Assembly (NCBI RefSeq): GCF_002295065.1
Contig: NZ_NSGG01000013.1
Span: forward strand, 1-64,000
Source of the DNA: Mesorhizobium sp. WSM3859
GTDB lineage: Bacteria > Pseudomonadota > Alphaproteobacteria > Rhizobiales > Rhizobiaceae
Reading direction: 5' to 3'
DNA length: 64,000 nucleotides
Shown: in pieces, positions 1-8,458 of the stretch
Layout: each line of letters opens with the position of its first letter
Position numbering within the stretch: position 1 is the first letter of the stretch
The notes under the pieces: model-generated
Databases searched by the model: none
Seen by the model: only the letters and a program-made list of their open reading frames with translations
What the model was told of the DNA's origin: nothing
Translations under genes and position numbers: made by a program

Positions 1-179
1 TCATTTGTGCGGCTTGCGACCTTCGGGGTTCTCCTACATAAAAACCCCCCAAAATCCAAATTTTATCGCGCCGCGGCGGGGGGGGGCCACAAACCCCCCC
101 CCCGCGCCGAAACAAAAACCATCTCAATCAGTTAACAGGCAAATGTGTGGCAGGGCGTCGCGTATGCGACGCGCTGCCG
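1..179. other. Intergenic stretch with G9/C10 homopolymer hairpin and a second strong hairpin
   Basis: No gene is visible here. A run of nine G (78-86) faces a run of ten C (94-103) across a short spacer, and the flanks CGCCGCGGC/GCGCCG extend the pairing, so the segment can fold into a very GC-rich hairpin. A second hairpin at 149-178 (GGCAG-GCGTCGC stem, four-base loop) lies just past the stop of the PodJ-like gene and could end its transcript, although no T-run follows on that strand. Homopolymers of this length are prone to sequencing error. Confidence 0.6.
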
Positions 180-3100
180 TTATTTCTTCGCCAACAGCGC
201 CTTGACGAGCGGCGCGTCGATCTCGCCGGTCGGCGTCATCTTGTTGTCGGTCTGGAACGCCATGATGGCGGTCTTGGTCTTGCCGCCCATCACGCCGTCG
301 GCGCCGCCGGCATCGTAGCCGTTCTTGTTGAGGATCAGCTGGATGTTCTTCACCGCCTTCTTCATGTCGATGCCGGCGGTTGTCTGCGGCGTGCTGTCCT
401 GCCAGGACTCCGGAATGTCGGCCGAGTTGGCGGCGGCGTTGAGCGGCTTGGCCTTCCACAATTCCGCGGCGGCGCGCGCCCGCTCGAGCTGCTCGGGCCG
501 CAGTGCATTGGCGATTTCGTCGCGCTTGGCGGCGGCGTCCTTGTCGCCGGTCTTGGCGACCAGCGCGAACCACTTGTAGGACTCTTCCAGGTTCTGTTTC
601 ATGCCGACGCCCTTGGCCGCCAGGATGCCGAGGTTGAATTGGCTGTCCTTGACGCCGAGGTCGGCGGCTTCCTGGAACCAGTGCGTGGCCGATTCATTGT
701 CTGTCACCCCGTCCGCCGCCATGGCGAACAGCACCGCCAGATTGTGCATGGCGCTGGCGTTGCCTTGTTCGGCGGCGAGCTGGTAGTACGTCTTGGCCTT
801 CTTGATGTCGCGCGCGACGCCGATGCCCTTTTCGTACAAATTGCCGATGCGGTATTCGGCCGGCGCGAAGCCGAGCTCGGCCGATTGCTCGTACCATTTG
901 GCGGCGGCCTTCATGTCTTCCCTCACGCCGCGCGATTCCGCATAGCGCGAGCCGACCTCGAACAGCGCCTTGGCGTCGCCGCCGGCGGCGGCGTCATGCA
1001 GCGCCACCGGGCTGATTTCGGAAGGAATGTCGAATTTGGCCGCGGCCGTCTGGCTTGCGGCCGCCGGCACGGCGGCTGTCGTGTCGGCTGAAGTGGGCGC
1101 CGGCGCGCCTGTTGCCGCGCCGTTCGCTGCCGGACTGGCCGCCACTGGCTCCTTGACCATCGGCTGCGTGTCGCCATCGGTGTCCGTCGCGGTGGCAGCC
1201 GCGGCGGCGGGTTCGGATGGCGTCGCTGAAGCCATCGGCGCCGGTGCGGCAGGCGTTGCAAGCGCCACCGGCGCGGGTGCCGGTTCCGCCGGCATGGCAG
1301 CTGCGCTTTCGGGACTTGCTGGGACAGATGCGGCCGGTGCCATCTCCTGGACGGGCTCCGCCTGTCTGACGGGACGGGCAGGCGCGCTTTCGGCCTGTGC
1401 CGCTGCGGCATCAATCTTCGGTGTGTCGGTTTTTTGCGCGTCGGCCTGTGGCGCGGCGGTGGCGTTGAGCGACGCCGTGTCGACCGTCTGCGTCGAGACG
1501 ATCGGGGCGGGCTGGTTGCTGGCCGTCTCGACGGGATCGGACAAGAAGGCCTTGCCCAGCTGCAGGCCCGCCAGCGCCAGCATGATTGCGGCGGCCGCCA
1601 TCAGAATCGGCTTGCGCCGCGCCTTGAGCAGGTCGCCGATCCTCAGCGCCTTCACCGGACCGGTCATGGTCGATTGCCGCTTCAGCGTATCGGCTTCCGC
1701 AGCTGCCGCCTGGGCCGCGCGGCGGGCCGCGGCGATAAAATCCGACTTGGCGGCATCGCTGTCGGTGCGCCGGGCCGGCTGGCCGCCGCGCTCGTCGCGC
1801 ACGCGCCTCATGATGGCGTTGAGGTCCGGCGCGCCGGAGCCGGGTTCCAACGGCCGGTTGGCGGCCTTGGGGTCGAGCGGTTCGTCGATGTCGACGTTTG
1901 GCACGTCGCCGACCGACGCCGAGCCGGCAAGCGGCTGCGTGTCCGCTTCCTTCTTGCCTTTGAAAGCGCGCGCCAGGCCGCTGAACATCGATTTCTTGCG
2001 GCTGGCCCTCTCGCTCTTGTCGCCGATCGCATCCGGCCCGAGCGCTGCCATGGCGGCCGCTGCCGCGGCCTCGGCAGGCGTGCGTGGCGCGTCTGGTTCG
2101 TCGTGCATGATCGCCGCGGCGCGGCCTTCAAGGCTGCCCATGTCTCCGGTGAGCGGCAGCGGCTGGTCGATATCCATCGAAGGCGCGTCCTGCACCGCGA
2201 TCTTGCTGCCGCGGCCGCGCTTGCCGACCGGTTGCGGATCGACCAGTTCGCTGACCGCTTCGCTGGTCTCGCTCGATTCAAGCGAACCCAGCCTGTCCAC
2301 AATCTTGAGCAGCGTGTCGTGGATTGCCTCGAAAGTCCGCGAGTTGCGTTCGTCCGAGCGGCGGGTGAGCGCTTCGAGCGTCTTCAGGTCCTGGGCGAGG
2401 CCGGCCACCGCGGTCGCGTTGGTCTGGGCCGTGCTGGACGTCGACTCTGCGAGCGATTTGACGGCACTCTCGGCCGCCTCGCGCGCCACGCTCAGGATCG
2501 AGTCGCGCGTGCCGGCCAGCGACTTCTCGATCTCGTTCAGTCGCGGGCTGATGTCCTCGAATTCGGGCAGCGGCGTGCCAGGCTTGGAAAGATGCGCCGA
2601 CAGGCCGGCAACCTGCGCTTCCAGGCTGCGGATCAGGGCCGGATCGATGCCGGCGACCTGCTGCGCCGACGATTCCAGCCGGCTGGAAATGTCCTCGAGC
2701 CGGATTTCCAGCCCGCGGATCGCCATGTCGCTGGCGGGATCCGGCGCGCGCGTTTCGAGGCGGTTGGCCAAAGCGGTGAAGCGGGCGTCGATCGCTTCCA
2801 TGATGCCGGTGCTATCGTCCTCGCGCATGCGCTGGTCGAGCCTGTCCGCGACCTCGTCCAGTCGACGCTCGAGATCGTGGAACAATGCGTTGCTTTGTTC
2901 GATTGCGTCTCCCTGGCGGCGCTCGAGCAGCGTCGACAGCGCGTCGAAGCGCTGCTCCAGGCCCTGGAATATCTGGTCGGCGTCGGGCATGGCCGGCGCG
3001 CGGTCCATCTTGTCGGTGATGGAAGCAATCTGTTTGCCCAGCCGCTCCATGGCCTGCTCCGGCAGGTCGGCGCGGCCGGCCAGCTGGTCCACGCGGCTGG

Positions 3101-4235
3101 TAAGAAGATTGAGGCGATCGATGACCTCGACGCCGGGCTGCGACTGCGCGACTTCTTCGATTTGCACCGCCAGCGAGGCCATGCGCTTCTCGATCCGGCC
3201 GAAGGTCTCCGGGTCGAAGGCATTGGCCTGCGCGGCGACGGTCGATGCGACGATGGCGCGGGAAATTTCGTCCAGCCGCTCGTCGATCATGGCGAGGGTT
3301 TCGCCGCCGCGCGCGGTCTGCTGGCCGGCAAAACGGTCGACCGCACCGGCAAGCGTGCGCACCTTTTCCTCCAGCGAGCGCAGCGAAAGCGATTCAGGCA
3401 GGCTGTTGACGGCGCTGCTGATCTGCTCGAGCCGGTCTGTCAGCACCGAGAGGCTCGGCCCTTCCGCGCGCTTGCGCTGGTCCGCATCGACGCGGTCCTC
3501 GAAGGCACTCCAGCGGCGGTCGAAATCGTCCCAGCGGCGGTCGACCTTCTGCACGCTTTCCTCGCGCGCCAACGTGTCCAGAGCGCCCTTCACCTGTTCC
3601 AGTTCCAGCCGCAGCAGATTGACGCTGCGGTCGTCGCTTTTTTCGGCGAGCGACTGGATCGCTCCCGAAAGCCGCTCGAACTCGAGGCCGAGCTCGGCGC
3701 TGCTCTTGTCGGGCACCTCGCCGCGCTGGCTGTTGGACTGCAGGGCGCGGTCGATATCCTGGCGGAAGGCTTCGAACTCGCGCTGCAGGCCTGCCGTCAT
3801 CTGGTGGCGCAGTTCCTCGCGCAGACCGCGCAGCTCGACGGCGATCTTGCCGACCATGGCGACGCTGTCTTCCTGGCCGCGCACCCGGTCGATGTCGCGC
3901 GCGATTGCCTGATAGGCGGGCGCGGGGTTTTGCGGGGCCCGCTCCTGCGGCCGCGGGCTCTGCGGCGCCGGATTTTGCGGCGCCCGGTCCAGGGGCCTTT
4001 GCGCGGAATAGGGATCCTCATACCAGCGCGGCGCCTGGCCGTAAGGCTGCGCGCTTGGGTAACGCGGCTCGGCGGTCGGCCGCCGCGGGTCGGGGCGATC
4101 GGGCATGTCGGCGCGCGTCCGGTCCAGCCGCTGCTCCAGCGTTTCGAGCGAGCGGTTCAGCTCTTCGAGCGAGGCGTGCGGCCGGCGCTGCCTGCCGGCG
4201 TTGAGTGTATCGAGATAGGACCGCTTGCTGTTCAT
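180..4235 (-). CDS. podJ: PodJ-like polar localisation factor: coiled coil, one TM segment, Sel1 repeats, peptidoglycan-binding domain
   Basis: A 1351-residue protein. Residues about 130-680 are heptad-rich, Glu/Arg/Leu-dense coiled coil. One hydrophobic segment lies near 876-898 (PILMAAAAIMLALAGL), then a Pro/Ala-rich linker to about 1060. Four Sel1-type repeats (for example KWYEQSAELGFAPAEYRIG, KTYYQLAAEQGNASAMHNL) run about 1073-1240, and a C-terminal peptidoglycan-binding domain (about 1288-1351, GYDAGGADGVMGGKTKTAI) ends it. This order, cytoplasmic coiled coil, membrane anchor, periplasmic Sel1 and PG-binding domain, is that of Caulobacter PodJ, which recruits polarity and division factors; the rhizobial form is longer. 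It stands alone in its transcription direction. Family assignment is by architecture; a generic Sel1/PG-binding annotation is the fallback. Confidence 0.8.
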   Translation of the reverse strand: MNSKRSYLDTLNAGRQRRPHASLEELNRSLETLEQRLDRTRADMPDRPDPRRPTAEPRYPSAQPYGQAPRWYEDPYSAQRPLDRAPQNPAPQSPRPQERAPQNPAPAYQAIARDIDRVRGQEDSVAMVGKIAVELRGLREELRHQMTAGLQREFEAFRQDIDRALQSNSQRGEVPDKSSAELGLEFERLSGAIQSLAEKSDDRSVNLLRLELEQVKGALDTLAREESVQKVDRRWDDFDRRWSAFEDRVDADQRKRAEGPSLSVLTDRLEQISSAVNSLPESLSLRSLEEKVRTLAGAVDRFAGQQTARGGETLAMIDERLDEISRAIVASTVAAQANAFDPETFGRIEKRMASLAVQIEEVAQSQPGVEVIDRLNLLTSRVDQLAGRADLPEQAMERLGKQIASITDKMDRAPAMPDADQIFQGLEQRFDALSTLLERRQGDAIEQSNALFHDLERRLDEVADRLDQRMREDDSTGIMEAIDARFTALANRLETRAPDPASDMAIRGLEIRLEDISSRLESSAQQVAGIDPALIRSLEAQVAGLSAHLSKPGTPLPEFEDISPRLNEIEKSLAGTRDSILSVAREAAESAVKSLAESTSSTAQTNATAVAGLAQDLKTLEALTRRSDERNSRTFEAIHDTLLKIVDRLGSLESSETSEAVSELVDPQPVGKRGRGSKIAVQDAPSMDIDQPLPLTGDMGSLEGRAAAIMHDEPDAPRTPAEAAAAAAMAALGPDAIGDKSERASRKKSMFSGLARAFKGKKEADTQPLAGSASVGDVPNVDIDEPLDPKAANRPLEPGSGAPDLNAIMRRVRDERGGQPARRTDSDAAKSDFIAAARRAAQAAAAEADTLKRQSTMTGPVKALRIGDLLKARRKPILMAAAAIMLALAGLQLGKAFLSDPVETASNQPAPIVSTQTVDTASLNATAAPQADAQKTDTPKIDAAAAQAESAPARPVRQAEPVQEMAPAASVPASPESAAAMPAEPAPAPVALATPAAPAPMASATPSEPAAAAATATDTDGDTQPMVKEPVAASPAANGAATGAPAPTSADTTAAVPAAASQTAAAKFDIPSEISPVALHDAAAGGDAKALFEVGSRYAESRGVREDMKAAAKWYEQSAELGFAPAEYRIGNLYEKGIGVARDIKKAKTYYQLAAEQGNASAMHNLAVLFAMAADGVTDNESATHWFQEAADLGVKDSQFNLGILAAKGVGMKQNLEESYKWFALVAKTGDKDAAAKRDEIANALRPEQLERARAAAELWKAKPLNAAANSADIPESWQDSTPQTTAGIDMKKAVKNIQLILNKNGYDAGGADGVMGGKTKTAIMAFQTDNKMTPTGEIDAPLVKALLAKK

Positions 4236-4692
4236 CGATGCGCCCGTGTTCAGAGTGGCCGGCCAAAGACCGGTTTCCCAGTAGCCTGCCGGATACGAAG
4301 CGAGCCGAGCGGTTTTGCTGCGGAGGAAGGCGAGCTTCCCGGGTTTTACCCGCGCTTCGAAAACCGTGAAAAATTCGCTACAGGATAACCACGGGTGACC
4401 GACATGCGCACATTTCGCCCAACGTGGTAAACAAGGCGTTAACCAAGCTTAAGAAGACGGGCAGAATTCGTGAGCCGCCTGATAAGCCCGGCACATGGGT
4501 GCGGCATAAAGGTCGGATCCGACAACGCCCTTGCGTCACCTTGCGGCTATCGGTATAGGATTGACGTAAACGTAAAAGGTGCGAAGCCGTGCCTCTTGCG
4601 ATTGATTTGTTGCAACCACGATTGGAAGCACGCCCCCGCTTCCATTCAGGCGACGCTTGGTCCGCGACCGCGACGCCACCAGGGGAAAGCCA
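4236..4692. other. Divergent intergenic region, PodJ-like gene / MerR regulator
   Basis: About 450 bp without a convincing gene. It must hold the promoters of both divergent genes. The only clear element is the inverted repeat at 4567-4582, listed separately. A TTAA-N6-TTAA pattern near 4440-4453 resembles a CtrA site, but the spacing is one base short. Confidence 0.5.
4567..4582. promoter_or_regulatory. Candidate MerR (LiuR-like) operator upstream of its own regulator gene
   Basis: TTGACGT-AA-ACGTAAA reads as an imperfect dyad (TTnACGT-N2-ACGTnAA). The same motif occurs twice, overlapping, upstream of the adjacent acyl-CoA dehydrogenase gene, which suggests autoregulation by the MerR protein. 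It lies about 110 bp before the start codon. The function is inferred from motif recurrence and position. Confidence 0.55.
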
Positions 4693-5163
4693 GTGACCAT
4701 GAAACTCGTTTCGGCCGGCGAAGCCGCGGCCAATACCAATGACATTCCGGCCGAGGCCGGCGAGGAATTCGTCCGCATCGGCGAGATGGCCAAGAAATAC
4801 GGCGTGACGCTGCGCACGCTGCGTTTCTATGAAGACAAGGGCCTTCTCAATCCGCACCGCGACGGTTCGACCCGTCTCTATACGCGCCGTGACAAGGCTC
4901 GGCTGAAGCTGATCCTGCTCGGCCGCAAGGTCGGGTTCTCGTTGCGCGACGTCAAGCAGATGATGGATCTCTATGATCCGACCGGCACCAACACCAAGCA
5001 GTTGCGACTGGCGCTCGACAAGTCCGAGAAGCAGCTCGCCCGCCTGCAGAAGCAGCGGGCGCTGATCGACGATGCTATCGGCGAGTTGAGCAACTCGATG
5101 AAGACCGTGCGCCAGATGCTCAGCGAGCGCACGGCGGCGCCTCAGGCCAGCGCCGCCGGCTGA
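4693..5163 (+). CDS. MerR-family transcriptional regulator, probable fatty-acid/branched-chain degradation regulator
   Basis: About 156 residues with an N-terminal MerR helix-turn-helix: FVRIGEMAKKYGVTLRTLRF followed by YEDKGLLNPHRDGSTRLYTR. A C-terminal dimerisation helix follows, rich in Lys/Gln/Leu (about 95-145). No metal-binding cysteines are present, so it is not a metal-sensing MerR. The GTG at 4693 is preferred because AGGGG at 4681-4685 sits 7 bases upstream; ATG 4699 is an alternative, and an ATG at 4657 has no ribosome binding site. It lies directly before a co-directional beta-oxidation operon and both share the TTGACGT-type inverted repeat. In Proteobacteria LiuR-type MerR proteins control leucine and fatty-acid catabolism; that role here is inference from context. 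Confidence 0.8.
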   Translation: MTMKLVSAGEAAANTNDIPAEAGEEFVRIGEMAKKYGVTLRTLRFYEDKGLLNPHRDGSTRLYTRRDKARLKLILLGRKVGFSLRDVKQMMDLYDPTGTNTKQLRLALDKSEKQLARLQKQRALIDDAIGELSNSMKTVRQMLSERTAAPQASAAG

Positions 5164-5202
5164 TCGCACCTCGCCTTCAACGGCGAAAACCCCGGAAATG
5201 GA

Positions 5203-5234
5203 AAGCCGCGTGGCTACGGCCGCGCGGCTTTTTT
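5203..5234 (+). terminator. Intrinsic terminator of the MerR gene
   Basis: AAGCCGCG (5203-5210) pairs with CGCGGCTT (5223-5230) and runs straight into a T tract to 5234. It separates the regulator from the beta-oxidation operon, which therefore needs its own promoter downstream. Confidence 0.8.
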
Positions 5235-5282
5235 GTCGTCGCAATGCCGGACCCCTCACAAAAATTTTTGGCTGCGACGAAG

Positions 5283-5304
5283 TTGACGTTTACGCAAACG
5301 TCAA
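5283..5304. promoter_or_regulatory. Perfect inverted repeat, candidate MerR operator of the beta-oxidation operon
   Basis: TTGACGTTT-ACGC-AAACGTCAA: two perfect 9-bp arms around four bases. It can also be read as two overlapping copies of the TTnACGT-N2-ACGTnAA motif found before the merR gene. It lies about 100 bp upstream of the first acyl-CoA dehydrogenase, just after the merR terminator. The dyad is seen directly; binding by the neighbouring MerR protein is inferred. Confidence 0.7.
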
Positions 5305-5403
5305 TATTTGCTATCGGAGCATCGACATTGGCTCGGCCTCCTGTCCAGGACGCGGACAGGCGACTTGCTGGTCGGAGCCGGGGCTGTAAGGGTGGAGGAA
5401 GGC

Positions 5404-7200
5404 ATGACGATCTACAGGGCGCCGATCCAGGACACGCTGTTCGTGCTCAACGACGTGCTGGGCTATCAGCGCTATTCCAATCTTCCGGGCTTCTCGGACG
5501 CGACGCCCGATGTGGTCGAGGCGATCCTCGCCGAAGGCGCCAAGCTCGCCGAGAACGTCATGCATCCGCTGAACCGCGTCGGCGACATGGAAGGCTGCCT
5601 GCGTCATGACGATGGCTCGGTGACGACGCCCAAGGGCTTCAAGGACGCCTACGACCAGTATCGTGAGGGCGGCTGGATGGGACTTGCCGCACCTGCCGAG
5701 TTCGGTGGCCAGGGTCTGCCCTATGCCGTCCACACCGCCGTCTCCGAATATATGATCTCGGCCAACATGGCGCTGATGATGTATCCCGGCCTGACGCAAG
5801 GCGCGATCGCTGCCATCGTCACCCATGGCACCGACGAGCAGAAGGCCACCTGGCTGCCGCGGCTGATCGAGGGCGGCTGGACCGGCACCATGAACCTCAC
5901 CGAGCCGCATTGCGGCACCGATCTCGGCCTGCTGCGCACCAAGGCCGTTCCCAACGGCGACGGCACCTACAGGATTTCCGGCCAAAAGATCTTCATCTCC
6001 GCCGGCGAGCACGACATGTCGGACAACATCGTCCATCTGGTGCTGGCCCGCGTCGAGGGCGCGCCCGAAGGCGTCAAGGGCATCTCGCTGTTCATCGTGC
6101 CGAAATTCAAGCCCGATGCCTCCGGCAATCCAGGTGAACGCAACACGCTCTCCTGCGGCTCGATCGAGGAGAAGATGGGCATCCATGGCAATTCGACCTG
6201 CGTCATGAATTATGACGAGGCCGAGGGCACGCTGCTCGGCGAGTTGAACGGCGGCCTGAAGGCCATGTTCACGATGATGAACGAGGCCCGCCTTGGCGTC
6301 GGCCTGCAGGGGCTTTCGGTCTCCGAGATCGCCTATCAGAACGCCGTGTCCTACGCCAAGGACCGGCTGCAGGGCCGTTCGCTGTCGGGCGCCAAGGCGC
6401 CGGACAAGAAGGCCGACCCGATCATCGTCCATCCCGACATCCGCCGTTCGCTGATGACAATGAAGGCCTTCAACGAGGGGGGCCGCGCGCTGGCGCTGTG
6501 GACGGCGATCAAGTCCGACGTCGCGCATCGTTCCGGCGACGACAAGGACCGCCAGGCCGCTGACGATTACACCGGACTGATGACGCCGGTGGTCAAGGGC
6601 GTGCTGACCGACAAGGGGTTCGATCACGCCGTGATGGCGCAGCAGGTGTTCGGCGGCCACGGCTATATCGAAGAACACGGTATGAGCCAGTTCGTGCGCG
6701 ATGCCCGCATCGCCATGATCTATGAAGGCGCCAACGGCATCCAGGCGCTCGACCTCGTCGGCCGCAAGCTGGCGCAGAACGGCGGCCGCGCCGTGCAGGC
6801 CTACTTCAAGGAGGTCGGCGAGTTCTGCGAGGAGAACCGCACTGATGAGAAGATGGCGCCCTTCACCAAGGCGCTGAAGAAGGGCCTCAACGACCTCCAG
6901 GCCGCCACCATGTGGCTGGTGCAGAACGCCATGGCCAAGCCCGACAATGCGGGCGCCGCCTCGACCGACTACATGCATCTCTTCGGCCTTGTCGCGCTGG
7001 GCTATATGTGGGCGCAGATGGCGAAATCCGCGCAGACGAAGCTCGCGGATGGCGCCAATGGCGCTGCGTCGTTCTACGACACCAAGCTGGTCACGGCGCG
7101 CTTCTTCATGGATCGTATCATGCCGGAAACGTCGACGCGCCTTGCCCGCATTTCCTGCGGCGCGGACACCCTGATGGCGCTGCCGGCGGAAGCGTTCTAG
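5404..7200 (+). CDS. Acyl-CoA dehydrogenase, large type with C-terminal extension (DmdC/AcdA-like)
   Basis: 598 residues, longer than the usual ~390 of acyl-CoA dehydrogenases. The N-terminal extension (MTIYRAPIQDTLFVLNDVLG) and the C-terminal helical extension are typical of the family that includes 3-methylmercaptopropionyl-CoA dehydrogenase DmdC and related medium/long-chain enzymes. Visible core motifs are TEPHCGTDLGLLRTKA, KIFISAGEHDM, FGGHGYIEEHGMSQFVRDAR and IAMIYEGANGIQALDL; the Glu of YEG is the expected catalytic base. ATG 5404 follows GGAGGAAGG and is preferred to the TTG 32 codons upstream. First gene of a five-gene operon under the inverted-repeat operator. It should catalyse the FAD-dependent first step of beta-oxidation; the substrate cannot be read from sequence. 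Confidence 0.88.
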   Translation: MTIYRAPIQDTLFVLNDVLGYQRYSNLPGFSDATPDVVEAILAEGAKLAENVMHPLNRVGDMEGCLRHDDGSVTTPKGFKDAYDQYREGGWMGLAAPAEFGGQGLPYAVHTAVSEYMISANMALMMYPGLTQGAIAAIVTHGTDEQKATWLPRLIEGGWTGTMNLTEPHCGTDLGLLRTKAVPNGDGTYRISGQKIFISAGEHDMSDNIVHLVLARVEGAPEGVKGISLFIVPKFKPDASGNPGERNTLSCGSIEEKMGIHGNSTCVMNYDEAEGTLLGELNGGLKAMFTMMNEARLGVGLQGLSVSEIAYQNAVSYAKDRLQGRSLSGAKAPDKKADPIIVHPDIRRSLMTMKAFNEGGRALALWTAIKSDVAHRSGDDKDRQAADDYTGLMTPVVKGVLTDKGFDHAVMAQQVFGGHGYIEEHGMSQFVRDARIAMIYEGANGIQALDLVGRKLAQNGGRAVQAYFKEVGEFCEENRTDEKMAPFTKALKKGLNDLQAATMWLVQNAMAKPDNAGAASTDYMHLFGLVALGYMWAQMAKSAQTKLADGANGAASFYDTKLVTARFFMDRIMPETSTRLARISCGADTLMALPAEAF

Positions 7201-7252
7201 GTTTGGCGGGCCGGCGCCGCCGGCCCACAATTGTCGGAACGCGGAGGAAATC

Positions 7253-8425
7253 GTGGCGACAAATCCAGCCGAAATTCTTGGTCTTCCGAAGCCCGCCTGG
7301 GCAGCGGACGAGGTCGGCATGCTCTACGACATGGCGTCCCGCTTCATGGCCGAAGAGATCGCGCCGCGCTATGACGAGTTCGAGAAGAACGAGATGTTCG
7401 ACCGCGAGAGCTGGCTGAAGGCCGGAGCGGCGGGCCTGCTTTGCGCTTCCATGCCGGAGAAATACGGCGGCTCTGGCGGCAGCTTCGCGCATGAGAGCGC
7501 CATCATCGAGGCCATCGGCCATGTCGGCGTCGACGGCTTCGGCATCGGCCTGCACAATTCGATCGTCGCCCCTTACATCCTGCATTATGGCTCCGAGGAG
7601 CAGAAACAGAAATGGCTGCCCAGGCTCGCGACCGGCGAGTTGATCGGCGCCATCGCCATGACCGAGCCTGGCGCCGGCTCCGACCTGCAGGGCGTCAAGA
7701 CCCGCGCCGAGAAGGACGGCAACCACTACAAGATCAGCGGTTCCAAGACCTTCATCACCAATGGCCAGCTCGCCAACCTGATCATCGTCGTCACCAAGAC
7801 CGATCCGGACAAGGGCGCCAAGGGCACGTCGCTGATCGTCGTCGAGACCGACGAGGTCGAAGGTTTTCAACGCGGCCGCAACCTCGACAAGATCGGGCTG
7901 AAGTCGAACGACACCTCCGAGCTGTTCTTCAACGACGTTCGCGTGCCGACCTCCAACCTGCTCGGCCACGAGGAGGGCAAGGGCTTCGTTCAACTGATGC
8001 AGCAATTGCCGCAGGAGCGCCTGCAGATCGGCACTGGCGCGATCGCCATGATCGAGCGGGCGCTGGCGCTCACCATCGACTACGTCAAGGAGCGCAAGGC
8101 CTTCGGCAAGGCCGTCATCGATTTCCAGAACACCCAGTTCAAGCTGGCCGAGCTGAAGACGGAGGCCACGATCGGCCGTGTCTTCTACAATGACTGCGTC
8201 GCCCGCCACATCGATCGCGGCCTCGACCCAGTGACCGCCTCGATGGCCAAATACTGGCTCAGCGATCTGCAGGGCAAAGTCGTCGACGAATGCCTTCAAT
8301 TGCATGGCGGCTATGGCTACATGAATGAATATCCGATCGCCCGCATGTACCGCGACGCCCGCGTCCAGCGCATCTATGGCGGCACCAACGAGATCATGAA
8401 ATTGCTGATCGGGCGCTCCCTCTGA
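7253..8425 (+). CDS. Acyl-CoA dehydrogenase, long-chain/isovaleryl type
   Basis: 390 residues, normal family length, GTG start after GGAGGAAAT. It carries AMTEPGAGSDLQGVKT and the flavin/substrate segment GSKTFITNGQLANLIIVV. The C-terminal motif is IYGGTNEIMKLL, with Gly where medium-chain enzymes have the catalytic Glu. The base is instead expected at the Glu of LPQERLQIG (about residue 255), as in long-chain and isovaleryl-CoA dehydrogenases. So this enzyme and its larger neighbour place the catalytic base differently and probably accept different chains. It lies 52 bp after the first dehydrogenase and 33 bp before the thiolase gene, within the operon. Confidence 0.9.
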   Translation: MATNPAEILGLPKPAWAADEVGMLYDMASRFMAEEIAPRYDEFEKNEMFDRESWLKAGAAGLLCASMPEKYGGSGGSFAHESAIIEAIGHVGVDGFGIGLHNSIVAPYILHYGSEEQKQKWLPRLATGELIGAIAMTEPGAGSDLQGVKTRAEKDGNHYKISGSKTFITNGQLANLIIVVTKTDPDKGAKGTSLIVVETDEVEGFQRGRNLDKIGLKSNDTSELFFNDVRVPTSNLLGHEEGKGFVQLMQQLPQERLQIGTGAIAMIERALALTIDYVKERKAFGKAVIDFQNTQFKLAELKTEATIGRVFYNDCVARHIDRGLDPVTASMAKYWLSDLQGKVVDECLQLHGGYGYMNEYPIARMYRDARVQRIYGGTNEIMKLLIGRSL

Positions 8426-8458
8426 GCGCGGCGACTGGCAAAGCCAAGGAGCACGAAA

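Noticed and set aside
970..4388. Long plus-strand open frames of 980 and 984 codons opposite the PodJ-like gene
   Set aside because: They are mirror frames of a high-GC coding region, without domains and with unnatural composition; the minus-strand gene has clear Sel1 and PG-binding domains.
4440..4453. CtrA site TTAA-N-TTAA before the PodJ-like gene
   Set aside because: The spacing is six bases where CtrA boxes have seven; not sufficient alone.
4470..4742. Small open frame of 90 codons before the MerR gene
   Set aside because: No ribosome binding site or family resemblance, and it overlaps the operator and the merR start.
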